A DNA stretch of 8,487 bases from an uncultured Clostridia bacterium (GTDB taxonomy: Bacteria; Bacillota; Clostridia; TANB77; CAG-508). This document shows positions 1 through 5,849 of this stretch, piece after piece. The notes under the pieces were generated by a model. The model worked only from the letters and a program-made list of their open reading frames with translations, was not told the origin of the DNA and did no database searches. Location of the stretch: NCBI GenBank assembly GCA_947628885.1, contig CANRBO010000048.1, positions 1 through 8,487 on the forward strand, read 5' to 3'. The position numbers were made by a program, and so were the translations under genes. The stretch's first letter is position 1, and each line of letters begins with the position of its first letter.

Positions 1-1
1 T

Positions 2-3000
2 AATTTCTACTCAAAAGGAACATTTAGCAATTGGGGAACAGATGTATCTGTATCGTATCTTGAAGATACTCAACAATACACAATGTCAGTACCAGCTAAT
101 AGTTCGCAATTTAGTGGATTATATTATACTGGAACAGATGCAGTGCTAAAAAAAGGACAAACATGCACAATAAGCTTTGAAGTATATGCAAATAGAGGAT
201 TGTGGATAGCAGTAAAATATCAAAATTCTGTAGTAGGACAAAGTAGAAAGGCAAACAATAGAGCAGATGCAAGTGGTGAAACAGGAGTAGAAAGTTTACC
301 GATACCAGGTGGGGAGTGGGTAAGATTATCTTTCAACTATACAAATAAAAGTGATAATCCAATATATGATTATAGTATAATATCGGTAGAAGATACATCA
401 ACATTTGCATTTCTAATGTTTAGGAATATAAGATTTGAAGTAACAAATGCATTTGGAACTGTGAACGAACAGCAAGAAACATACGAGGTACAAAGTACAT
501 TTAAAAATTGGTTAAGTGCAGGAAAGACATATCAAGATCAACAAGAAGTATTGAATTTAACAGATCAAAATGGAAGTATAGTATATATGGATGCACAATG
601 GGACGACTTTAAGTTTAATATACCTGAAATATATGCAGACGGCTATAGTTTTGTGGGTTGGTATGACTCAGAAGGAAATGAGATAGATCCTAGCAAACCA
701 TTGGAAGTTGATGAAGATAAAACAATAACAGCAGAATGGAAAGATAATAAACCGCCTGAAGTTGATATACAGGTAGTAAATACAACGACAAGTACCATAA
801 GTACAGTAACAACAGTAGTTGATGAAGGCTCGGGTATGGTACCAAATAAAAGATATGTATATTACATAAAGCAACATGGTGCGCCTGATAGTAGTTATGA
901 AGAAATAGATGCTGGAAATCAATCAGAATATACATTTACAGGTTTAAAAGCAAAAACACAGTATGATATAAAAGTAATAGTATATGAAGATTATGAAGGA
1001 AATAGTGGAACAGATTCAACTGTAGGTACAACAAAAGATTTGACAGGAACAATATATACAAAATCGCAAACTTGGGTACAAAATGAAAAAAATGAAGGAA
1101 CACAAACAATAGTATTCGCAGCAAGAGATGTGACAGCAAATGACGTATATATAGAAACTAGTTTAAATTTAAATGGACCTTATGAAAGAGGAGATACACA
1201 GACAGGAGTAGAACATGGTAAACATGCATATGCAAGATTAACAGACGGAGTAAACATATTAGCAACTACAAGTGCATTAGCATGGGATAATCAAGCACCA
1301 AAAATAAATATAAGCAATACAACAGCATCAGGAGATACAATAGATAAAATAAGTATAACTATATATAGTGCATATGATAATGAAACAGGATTAGGAGAAA
1401 AGCCAGTATATGATTATTATTATAAATTGTCAACACTAACAACATGGACAAAAGCAATAAGTACATCAGAAAAAAATTATACATTTACAGGATTAAAACC
1501 AAATACATCTTATGACATAAGAGTAACCGTAAAAGATAGAGGTGTGCCACTTGAAGGAGAAGCTAGAGTGGAAGGAATACTAACATCATATAGTTATAAA
1601 ATAAAATATAATGGAAATGATTCAACATCAGGAAGTATGGATGATACAACTGCTCTAAAAAATCAACCAGTAAAATTAAGTGCTAATAAATTTAAAAGGA
1701 CAGGATTTACATATAAAGGTTGGTCAATAACTAAAAGTGATGCAAATAATATAACTCTTAATACAGATTTAGGCAGAATAATTAATTATAACGACCAAGA
1801 TTATGTAATAGATATATCAACAAATGGAAATGATGTAACATTATATGCAGTATGGAGAGATGAAGAAAAACCAACTATAGACAGTGTGACTGTAGATTCA
1901 TTTGATATTACGATAAGCGCAAGTGATACGGGAACTGGAGTATCAGGGTATATAATAAAAAAAGACACGACAACTCCAAAGTTAGCGGATACTGGATGGA
2001 AGAGTATAGAAGCAACCAATAACTTAGAAAAGGAAAAAATAAGTAGCCTAGAACAAAATACACAATATTATTTGTGGATAAGAGATAAAGCAGGGAATAT
2101 AAGTAGTAGAAAAGGCATAAAAACAAAGAAAAAAACATATACAATAAAGTTTGACGGAAATGGTAATACTGGAGGATCGTTACCACCAAATAGAACAAAA
2201 GAACATGGTGTAGATATAACATTAGATGTAAAAAATAAACCAACTAAAACGGGATACACTTTTGGAGGTTGGGGTATATCAAAAACTTCAACTACATCAA
2301 AAATATTCAGTAATAAAGATAGTTATACATATAAAGAAGATAAAGATATTACTTATTATGCTATTTGGTCTAGATATGAAATGTGTTATGTAGGAAGTGG
2401 TAATAAAATTGATTATAGTAATATTATTGGATCATATAAATTTACTACTTCGGATTTTCTTTTAGTACCAAAGCAGGGTAAATCAAGTACAAAATCAGCT
2501 AGTACAAGTGGTAATTCATATAGTAGTGCGAGAAGCACAATGTTAATGAGATTAGGAGAACAATATACTGTTACTAAAGCTATAGATTATGATAAACATA
2601 TATTTACTTCGAAAATGTCAACCAAAGTAACTTTTAAAACACAGTTATCTACTCAGAGTCCAACAAGTAAGGGATCAGGAAAAACACTTACATGGAAAGC
2701 TTCAGATCCGACAGCTGTAGCAACTTTATCTTATTCGTATGATTATGATGTTTATCTTTATTTTAAAAATGTAAATGGTTGCTATAATTCAATTAAAAAT
2801 AGAAAAGCAGCAAAGAGATGTGTAGAAGGTACAGATTATGATGATGATAATCCTCTTGATGTTACTTCGATACCGGGATATAAAAATTTAACAAATAGTA
2901 ATTTTATTGTCTGTGGTGATCCGTGGATTTATAATGATGTGACCTCATTGGGAGGACCTTGGAGCTGGAATGAAGAAAAAGAATATTGGACGGGAACATC

Positions 3001-3253
3001 ATATGAAAAAGATATTGATAGTACACCACCATTAGATGATAAAGAGCCTAGTGATAAGACTGTATCTGCTGCGGTATACACTGAAGTTAAAATTGAAAAA
3101 AAATATAATAGTTCTACTGGAAAATTTACATATGAGGGTGGAAGACGAATAAGTGGAATAGGACATTCAGGATCACCTTATAACAGTGACTCTGACCATT
3201 ATAATTCGCCGGGGATAACATTTGATACTGGTCTGATCTTTATCAGGTATTAA
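2..3253 (+). CDS. Large modular surface/secreted protein with InlB-type repeats and FN3-like modules (5' partial)
   Basis: The frame ending at the TAA at 3251-3253 is open to the left edge. The first in-window ATG (83) has no ribosome site and is preceded by 27 in-frame codons, so about 1083 residues of a longer protein are visible. Modules in order are: a beta-rich, jelly-roll-like region resembling carbohydrate-binding modules (about 2-470); an InlB/Listeria-Bacteroides-type repeat (572-745, motif GYSFVGWY); an FN3-like module (746-1040); a further beta-rich segment (1040-1300); a second FN3-like module (1300-1595); a second InlB-type repeat (1595-1855); an FN3-like segment with DTGTGVSGY (1862-2135); a third InlB-type repeat (2138-2368); and an unrecognised, Ser/Tyr/Asp-rich C-terminal region (2369-3250) with four Cys. 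No LPXTG signal, SLH domain or membrane helix is visible at the C-terminus, and any signal peptide would lie off-window. This module mix is typical of extracellular adhesin-like proteins; binding partner and function are unknown. Codon use changes abruptly near 2340-2370. Confidence 0.85.
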   Translation, partial: NFYSKGTFSNWGTDVSVSYLEDTQQYTMSVPANSSQFSGLYYTGTDAVLKKGQTCTISFEVYANRGLWIAVKYQNSVVGQSRKANNRADASGETGVESLPIPGGEWVRLSFNYTNKSDNPIYDYSIISVEDTSTFAFLMFRNIRFEVTNAFGTVNEQQETYEVQSTFKNWLSAGKTYQDQQEVLNLTDQNGSIVYMDAQWDDFKFNIPEIYADGYSFVGWYDSEGNEIDPSKPLEVDEDKTITAEWKDNKPPEVDIQVVNTTTSTISTVTTVVDEGSGMVPNKRYVYYIKQHGAPDSSYEEIDAGNQSEYTFTGLKAKTQYDIKVIVYEDYEGNSGTDSTVGTTKDLTGTIYTKSQTWVQNEKNEGTQTIVFAARDVTANDVYIETSLNLNGPYERGDTQTGVEHGKHAYARLTDGVNILATTSALAWDNQAPKINISNTTASGDTIDKISITIYSAYDNETGLGEKPVYDYYYKLSTLTTWTKAISTSEKNYTFTGLKPNTSYDIRVTVKDRGVPLEGEARVEGILTSYSYKIKYNGNDSTSGSMDDTTALKNQPVKLSANKFKRTGFTYKGWSITKSDANNITLNTDLGRIINYNDQDYVIDISTNGNDVTLYAVWRDEEKPTIDSVTVDSFDITISASDTGTGVSGYIIKKDTTTPKLADTGWKSIEATNNLEKEKISSLEQNTQYYLWIRDKAGNISSRKGIKTKKKTYTIKFDGNGNTGGSLPPNRTKEHGVDITLDVKNKPTKTGYTFGGWGISKTSTTSKIFSNKDSYTYKEDKDITYYAIWSRYEMCYVGSGNKIDYSNIIGSYKFTTSDFLLVPKQGKSSTKSASTSGNSYSSARSTMLMRLGEQYTVTKAIDYDKHIFTSKMSTKVTFKTQLSTQSPTSKGSGKTLTWKASDPTAVATLSYSYDYDVYLYFKNVNGCYNSIKNRKAAKRCVEGTDYDDDNPLDVTSIPGYKNLTNSNFIVCGDPWIYNDVTSLGGPWSWNEEKEYWTGTSYEKDIDSTPPLDDKEPSDKTVSAAVYTEVKIEKKYNSSTGKFTYEGGRRISGIGHSGSPYNSDSDHYNSPGITFDTGLIFIRY
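572..745 (+). repeat. InlB/Listeria-Bacteroides-type repeat module 1
   Basis: A divergent copy within the large protein. It has the hallmark GYSFVGWYDSEG at 641-676 and closes with TITAEW. The usual opening F-(D/N)-x-N-G is degenerate here (IVYMDAQW). The known family (InlB B-repeat) forms small beta-grasp-like units in extracellular proteins. Assignment is by motif only. Confidence 0.65.
929..1537 (+). repeat. Duplicated FN3-like strand motif (YTFTGLK...YDI)
   Basis: The motif YTFTGLKAKTQYDIKV (from 929) recurs as YTFTGLKPNTSYDIRV (from 1478), 549 nt apart. The pattern L-x-[PA]-x-T-x-Y-x-[IV] is the well-known FN3 E-F strand signature, so these mark two related fibronectin-III-like modules that probably arose by duplication. 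A third, weaker version (LEQNTQYYLWI) lies near 2050-2085. Confidence 0.7.
1595..1855 (+). repeat. InlB/Listeria-Bacteroides-type repeat module 2
   Basis: It opens with IKYNGND, has the central TGFTYKGWSITKS and closes with VTLYAVW, matching the usual pattern of opening strand, G-[YF]-x-[FY]-x-GW and terminal LYAxW. It is longer than the classic unit of about 70 residues because of an Asn-rich stretch between the GW motif and the closing strand. Confidence 0.75.
2138..2368 (+). repeat. InlB/Listeria-Bacteroides-type repeat module 3
   Basis: The clearest copy of the three. It opens with YTIKFDGNGNTGGSLPP, has the central KTGYTFGGWGISKT and closes with DITYYAIW. The codon-use change described for this gene starts in its last strand, where Ile switches from ATA to ATT. 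Confidence 0.8.
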
Positions 3254-3275
3254 AAATTTTAATAAAGTAAAAAAA

Positions 3276-3424
3276 CGTCAAGTGAAAAGTTAGAAGCAAC
3301 TTTGTACAGGTAAATGCAATGTCAAAAAAATACACAAAATGAAAAATGCGTCAAGAGAAAAGCTAAACGCAACTTTGAAAAAGTAAAAGAAAATGCGTCA
3401 AGTGAAAAAGTAAATGCAATTCTG
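3276..3424 (+). repeat. Three imperfect 29-nt direct repeats upstream of the rpmF promoter
   Basis: Copies lie at 3276-3304, 3349-3377 and 3396-3424. Each starts CGTCAAG[TA]GAAAA and ends GCAA[CT]T[TC]TG. By eye, 22 of 29 positions are the same in all three with no gaps. Gaps between copies are 44 and 18 nt. A half-copy is also visible: the 11-mer GTAAATGCAAT occurs at 3310-3320 and in copy 3 at 3410-3420. Irregular spacing and drift argue against CRISPR. The cluster ends 32 nt before the -35 box of the rpmF promoter, so a role as upstream regulator sites is possible; a dispersed intergenic repeat is equally possible. Confidence 0.75.
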
Positions 3425-3456
3425 TAAAGAAATGTACATAAAACGAGGAAAAACTC

Positions 3457-3485
3457 TTGACAAAGTAGCTAAAACAAAGTATAAT
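3457..3485 (+). promoter_or_regulatory. Consensus sigma-A promoter of rpmF
   Basis: TTGACA at 3457-3462 and TATAAT at 3480-3485 are separated by exactly 17 nt, which is a perfect match to the housekeeping promoter consensus. Transcription would begin near 3492, giving a leader of about 55 nt before the rpmF ATG. Such strength fits a ribosomal protein gene. It may also drive rpmE. Confidence 0.9.
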
Positions 3486-3532
3486 AAATAAGTGACGTAA
3501 GAAATGAGATAAAATAGATATTCTTATAGCAT

Positions 3533-3540
3533 AAGGAGGG
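3533..3540 (+). promoter_or_regulatory. Ribosome binding site of rpmF
   Basis: AAGGAGGG lies 6 nt before the ATG at 3547. It is near-perfectly complementary to the 16S 3' end and fixes the start of L32. Confidence 0.85.
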
Positions 3541-3546
3541 ATAGAT

Positions 3547-3729
3547 ATGGCACAACCAAAAAGAAGATGGTCTAAAGCTAGAACACATTTAAAAAGATCA
3601 ACATGGAAGCTAGAAAATAAGAATTTAGTAGAATGCCCACATTGCAAAAGTTTAATGATGCAACATAGAGTTTGCCCAAGTTGTGGATACTATAACGGAA
3701 CAGAAGTTATAGCAAAAAAAGCTGAGTAA
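3547..3729 (+). CDS. rpmF: Large-subunit ribosomal protein bL32
   Basis: A 60-residue protein with the L32 hallmark start MAQPKRRWSKAR, a basic first half that threads into the 50S subunit, and a zinc ribbon made by C30-x2-C33 and C43-x2-C46 (ECPHC...VCPSCG). All four Cys are present, so this is the zinc-binding form. Length is normal for the family. The start is set by the strong ribosome site. The gene has its own consensus promoter. Its usual Firmicute neighbours (a DUF177/YceD gene upstream, plsX or fapR near) are absent; a surface-protein gene lies upstream and rpmE downstream. The ending GTEVIAKKAE is ordinary. Confidence 0.96.
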   Translation: MAQPKRRWSKARTHLKRSTWKLENKNLVECPHCKSLMMQHRVCPSCGYYNGTEVIAKKAE

Positions 3730-3749
3730 TCTAAATAATTCAATATGAA

Positions 3750-3833
3750 GCTAAACATTAGTCGGTTAAATTATAATGCTGAATATTAATTGATTAAATT
3801 ATAAAGCCAAATATTAAGCAATCAAATTATAAG
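3750..3833 (+). repeat. Three tandem 28-nt repeats in the rpmF-rpmE spacer
   Basis: Units lie at 3750-3777, 3778-3805 and 3806-3833, head to tail without gaps. Each starts GC[TC][AG]AA[CT]ATTA and ends with an invariant AAATTATAA plus one base. By eye, 18 of 28 positions are the same in all three, and the middle (positions 12-16) is variable. The flanks (3731-3749 and 3834-3849) look like decayed partial units. The first unit contains TATAAT (3772-3777), but there is no matching -35 box. The array fills most of the untranslated region before rpmE. Its function is unknown; low base complexity means slippage could have produced it. Confidence 0.7.
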
Positions 3834-3862
3834 ATTAATAATTTAAAAGTAACCAAAATAAG

Positions 3863-3872
3863 AAAGAGGTGA
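3863..3872 (+). promoter_or_regulatory. Ribosome binding site that decides the rpmE start
   Basis: AAAGAGGTGA lies 8 nt before the ATG at 3881. An in-frame GTG at 3869 overlaps this Shine-Dalgarno sequence and so cannot be the start. The true product begins MKEGIHP, as in other L31 proteins. Confidence 0.85.
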
Positions 3873-3880
3873 ATACGTTT

Positions 3881-4081
3881 ATGAAGGAAGGAATACACCC
3901 TGAGTATCACGAAGCTACAATAACTTGTGCTTGTGGTAATGTAATAAAAACAAATTCAACTAAAGCAGATTTAAAAGTTGATGTATGCTCAAAATGTCAT
4001 CCATTTTGGACAGGTAATTTAAGAAAAGAGACAACAGGTGGAAAAGCTGATAAATTTAAAAAGAAATATGGATTACAATAA
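3881..4081 (+). CDS. rpmE: Large-subunit ribosomal protein bL31, zinc-binding form
   Basis: A 66-residue protein, the usual L31 length. It starts MKEGIHPEYHEATITCACG and contains C16, C18, C36 and C39 (TCACG...VCSKCHPFWTG), so it is the Cys-containing (C+) type that binds one zinc. The HPFWTG motif is diagnostic of L31. The GTG at 3869 would add four residues but lies in the ribosome site, so ATG 3881 is chosen. L31 sits on the 50S subunit and bridges to the 30S head. The gene follows rpmF by 151 nt without a terminator between, so read-through from the rpmF promoter is likely. A terminator follows it. No Zur-like operator is visible upstream; in Bacillus that control acts on the zinc-free paralog. 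Confidence 0.96.
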   Translation: MKEGIHPEYHEATITCACGNVIKTNSTKADLKVDVCSKCHPFWTGNLRKETTGGKADKFKKKYGLQ

Positions 4082-4090
4082 ATCTAAAAT

Positions 4091-4133
4091 AGGCTCTGCA
4101 AGCATATTGTGTTGCAGGGCTTTAATTATATTT
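4091..4133 (+). terminator. Intrinsic terminator after rpmE
   Basis: An 11-bp stem pairs 4091-4101 (AGGCTCTGCAA) with 4112-4122 (TTGCAGGGCTT), with two G-U wobbles and a 10-nt loop, followed by the T-rich tail TTTAATTATATTT. It lies 9 nt after the rpmE stop and would end the rpmF-rpmE transcript. The tail is interrupted by A residues, so some read-through into miaB is plausible. Confidence 0.75.
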
Positions 4134-4162
4134 GTGCCTGAAAAAGAAAGGGATGAAGTTAA

Positions 4163-5743
4163 ATGCAATCAGAAATAAAAAAATGGACAGAAAAAATAAA
4201 AGAATTAAATAATGGACAAATAAAAAAATATCATATTTTAACAATGGGTTGCCAGCTAAATGAAAATGATTCAGAGAAAATTGCGGGTATGTTAAATGAC
4301 TCAGGATATGAGAAAACTGATAAAATTGAACAAGCTGATTTGATTATTTTTAATACATGTTGTGTACGAGAAAATGCTGAAGACAGACTTTTTGGAAAAT
4401 TGGGAGAAGTGAAAAAATATAAAGAGCAAAAAGGCACAATTATAGCTATTGGTGGATGTATGATGCAAGAAAAGCACATAACTCAAAAATTAAAAGAAAG
4501 CTATAAATTTGTGGATATATTATTTGGAACGCACACATTAGAGCAATTTCCAAAAGATTTGTACGAAGCGATTAAAGAAAATAAAAAAATCGAAGATATA
4601 ATAGATATTGACGGAGTGATTTATGAAGGCACACCAGTTTATAGAGAAGATAAGATAAAAGCATCAGTCGCAATAATGAACGGATGCAATAATTTCTGTA
4701 CATATTGCATTGTTCCGTATGTTAGGGGAAGAGAAAGAAGTAGAAATCCACAAGATATTATAAATGAAGTATCTGACTTGGCAAAACAAGGTTATAAGGA
4801 AATAACATTATTGGGACAAAATGTGAATTCTTACCTTGTATATCAAAAAGAACAAGGACTTAATGTTGATTTTAAAGTGGTTTTAAATTTGGAAAGCAAT
4901 GAAGGTATGACAAATGCTAAATTTGAAAACAATAAAAATATTATAGATGCTAAAGCTGAAAACAGCAAATGTATGACAGATACTAAATTTGAAAACAGTA
5001 AAAATATTATAAATGCTAAAGAAGAAAATCACGAACACAAGTCAGAAGAAATGATAGTAAACTCGTTTGCAACACTTTTAAGAGCACTTGATAAAATTGA
5101 AGGAATAGAAAGGATAAGATTCATCTCCCCACATCCAAAAGATTTTACAGATGATGTAATTGACGCCATAAGGGACTCAAAGCATATATGCAAATTAATC
5201 CATTTGCCACTCCAATCAGGAAGCACAAATATCTTAAAAGCAATGAATAGAAAATATACAAAAGAAAGTTATTTAGAATTAGCAAATAAAATAAGAGAAA
5301 AAATCCCAAACATAGCTTTTTCAACAGACATAATTGTAGGCTTCCCAGGAGAGACAGAAAAAGAATTTGAAGACACTTTGGACGTAGTGAAAAAAGTCAA
5401 TTTTGAGCAAGTTTTCATGTTTATTTATTCAAGAAGAGTAGGCACAGTAGCAGACAAAATGGAAAATCAAATTCCGGAAGAGATAAAACATGAAAGATTT
5501 GATAGATTAAAACAATTAGTAGAAAATCAAATAGCAATACAAAATAAGAATTATGTTGGAAAAGAAGTAGAAATTTTAGTAGAAGGAGAAAGTAAAAATA
5601 ATAAAAATATTTTAACAGGAAGAACTGAATCCAATAAAATAGTGAATTTTGAGGGGACAAAAGATTTAATAGGAAAAGTAATAAAATTGAAAATTGTTTC
5701 GGAGCATCTGTGGTATTTAAAGGGAATTTATGATAATATGTAA
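4163..5743 (+). CDS. miaB: tRNA-2-methylthio-N6-isopentenyladenosine37 synthase MiaB, with a repeat insertion
   Basis: This is a radical-SAM methylthiotransferase that adds a 2-methylthio group to i6A37 of tRNAs reading UNN codons. The N-terminal UPF0004 domain carries the auxiliary-cluster cysteines C30 (MGCQLNEND), C66 (NTCCVREN) and C99 (GGCMMQE). The radical-SAM cluster is C175-x3-C179-x2-C182 (NGCNNFCTYC). IRFISPHP, LPLQSGS and DIIVGFPGET motifs follow, then a C-terminal TRAM domain from about residue 463 (EVEILVEGESKNN, KIVNFEG). At 526 residues it is somewhat longer than usual. The excess is a polar insertion at about residues 225-300, between LLGQNVNSY and FATLLRALDKI, containing four 11-residue repeats. 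All catalytic motifs are intact, so the enzyme is probably active. Start ATG 4163 has a moderate ribosome site (AAAGGGATG, 4147-4155). MiaB next to mutS is a familiar Firmicute arrangement. Confidence 0.96.
   Translation: MQSEIKKWTEKIKELNNGQIKKYHILTMGCQLNENDSEKIAGMLNDSGYEKTDKIEQADLIIFNTCCVRENAEDRLFGKLGEVKKYKEQKGTIIAIGGCMMQEKHITQKLKESYKFVDILFGTHTLEQFPKDLYEAIKENKKIEDIIDIDGVIYEGTPVYREDKIKASVAIMNGCNNFCTYCIVPYVRGRERSRNPQDIINEVSDLAKQGYKEITLLGQNVNSYLVYQKEQGLNVDFKVVLNLESNEGMTNAKFENNKNIIDAKAENSKCMTDTKFENSKNIINAKEENHEHKSEEMIVNSFATLLRALDKIEGIERIRFISPHPKDFTDDVIDAIRDSKHICKLIHLPLQSGSTNILKAMNRKYTKESYLELANKIREKIPNIAFSTDIIVGFPGETEKEFEDTLDVVKKVNFEQVFMFIYSRRVGTVADKMENQIPEEIKHERFDRLKQLVENQIAIQNKNYVGKEVEILVEGESKNNKNILTGRTESNKIVNFEGTKDLIGKVIKLKIVSEHLWYLKGIYDNM
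4913..5044 (+). repeat. Four tandem 33-nt (11-residue) repeats inside miaB
   Basis: The units are 4913-4945 (NAKFENNKNII), 4946-4978 (DAKAENSKCMT), 4979-5011 (DTKFENSKNII) and 5012-5044 (NAKEENHEHKS). The consensus is [ND]-[AT]-K-x-E-N-x-K, then a hydrophobic pair. A higher-order 66-nt duplication is evident: 4904-4969 against 4970-5035 match at 55 of 66 positions by hand count. A decayed earlier unit may precede it (4880-4912, ending GMT). The insertion keeps the frame, is rich in Asn, Lys and Glu, and adds no recognisable catalytic motif. Confidence 0.9.
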
Positions 5744-5781
5744 GTTGAAAAATTAGATAGTCTACATAATTTGTAAAAACT

Positions 5782-5798
5782 TAGTACGGAGCGTACTA
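5782..5798. promoter_or_regulatory. Perfect 7-bp palindrome upstream of mutS
   Basis: TAGTACG-GAG-CGTACTA is a perfect inverted repeat with a 3-nt centre, much richer in G and C than its surroundings. It is not followed by a T run, so it is a poor terminator. It sits just upstream of two TATAAT boxes (5806-5811 and 5814-5819), about where a -35 element would be, and could be an operator or an RNA hairpin. It does not match the Firmicute LexA box. Confidence 0.45.
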
Positions 5799-5805
5799 CA
5801 AGCAA

Positions 5806-5819
5806 TATAATATTATAAT
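5806..5819 (+). promoter_or_regulatory. Possible -10 boxes for mutS
   Basis: Two consensus TATAAT hexamers at 5806-5811 and 5814-5819 lie 31-44 nt before the mutS ATG. Neither has a recognisable -35 box at 16-18 nt upstream; the palindrome occupies that place. In DNA this AT-rich chance matches are common, so mutS may simply be cotranscribed with miaB, since no terminator is seen between them. Confidence 0.3.
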
Positions 5820-5832
5820 AGATTACCAAAAA

Positions 5833-5840
5833 AAGGAGAT
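5833..5840 (+). promoter_or_regulatory. Ribosome binding site of mutS
   Basis: AAGGAGAT lies 9 nt before the ATG at 5850. It fixes the start and so supports a polar N-terminal extension of about 20 residues in this MutS. Confidence 0.75.
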
Positions 5841-5849
5841 AACTATAAA

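Larger units (their letters stand above)
3254..3546. other. Noncoding spacer between the surface-protein gene and rpmF
   Basis: This 293-nt stretch has no credible ORF. It holds three 29-nt direct repeats in its middle, then the rpmF promoter, a transcribed leader of about 55 nt and the rpmF ribosome site. A minus-strand open frame over its right half and rpmF is the antisense shadow of rpmF and has no ribosome site. No convincing terminator for the upstream gene lies inside the spacer; the only candidate hairpin overlaps the stop codon (3225-3250). Confidence 0.7.

Noticed and set aside
83..85. ATG at 83 as the start of the large protein
   Set aside because: The frame is open upstream to the window edge with domain-like sequence (NFYSKGTFSNWG), and no ribosome site precedes this ATG.
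668..2259. Minus-strand open frames opposite the surface-protein gene
   Set aside because: They are rich in Leu, Tyr, Phe and Ile, as expected from the antisense of A-rich codons, have no ribosome sites, and lie wholly within a well-supported + strand coding region.
3225..3260. Possible terminator at the end of the surface-protein gene
   Set aside because: CTGAT/ATCAG with a 4-nt loop, extended by ATAC/GTAT across a bulge, forms a hairpin overlapping the stop codon. The stem is weak and the following tract is AAAAATTTT rather than a T run, so I do not call it.
3363..3647. Minus-strand open frame across the spacer and rpmF
   Set aside because: It covers the 5' half of rpmF in antisense together with the 29-nt repeats, has no ribosome site, and its composition is that of a shadow frame.
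3790..3817. A separate rpmE promoter (TTGATT, 16 nt, TATTAA)
   Set aside because: Each box matches the consensus at only 4 of 6 positions and lies inside AT-rich repeats, where such matches arise by chance.
3276..3833. Possible CRISPR array from repeated 28-29 nt units
   Set aside because: The two sets are different sequences. The 29-nt set has irregular gaps (44 and 18 nt) and the 28-nt set has no spacers. Units drift, and no cas gene is present.
3869..3880. GTG at 3869 as the start of rpmE
   Set aside because: It lies within the Shine-Dalgarno sequence of the ATG at 3881, and the extra MNTF residues are not part of L31 proteins.
5782..5798. LexA/SOS operator upstream of mutS
   Set aside because: The palindrome lacks the GAAC-N4-GTTC core of Firmicute LexA sites.
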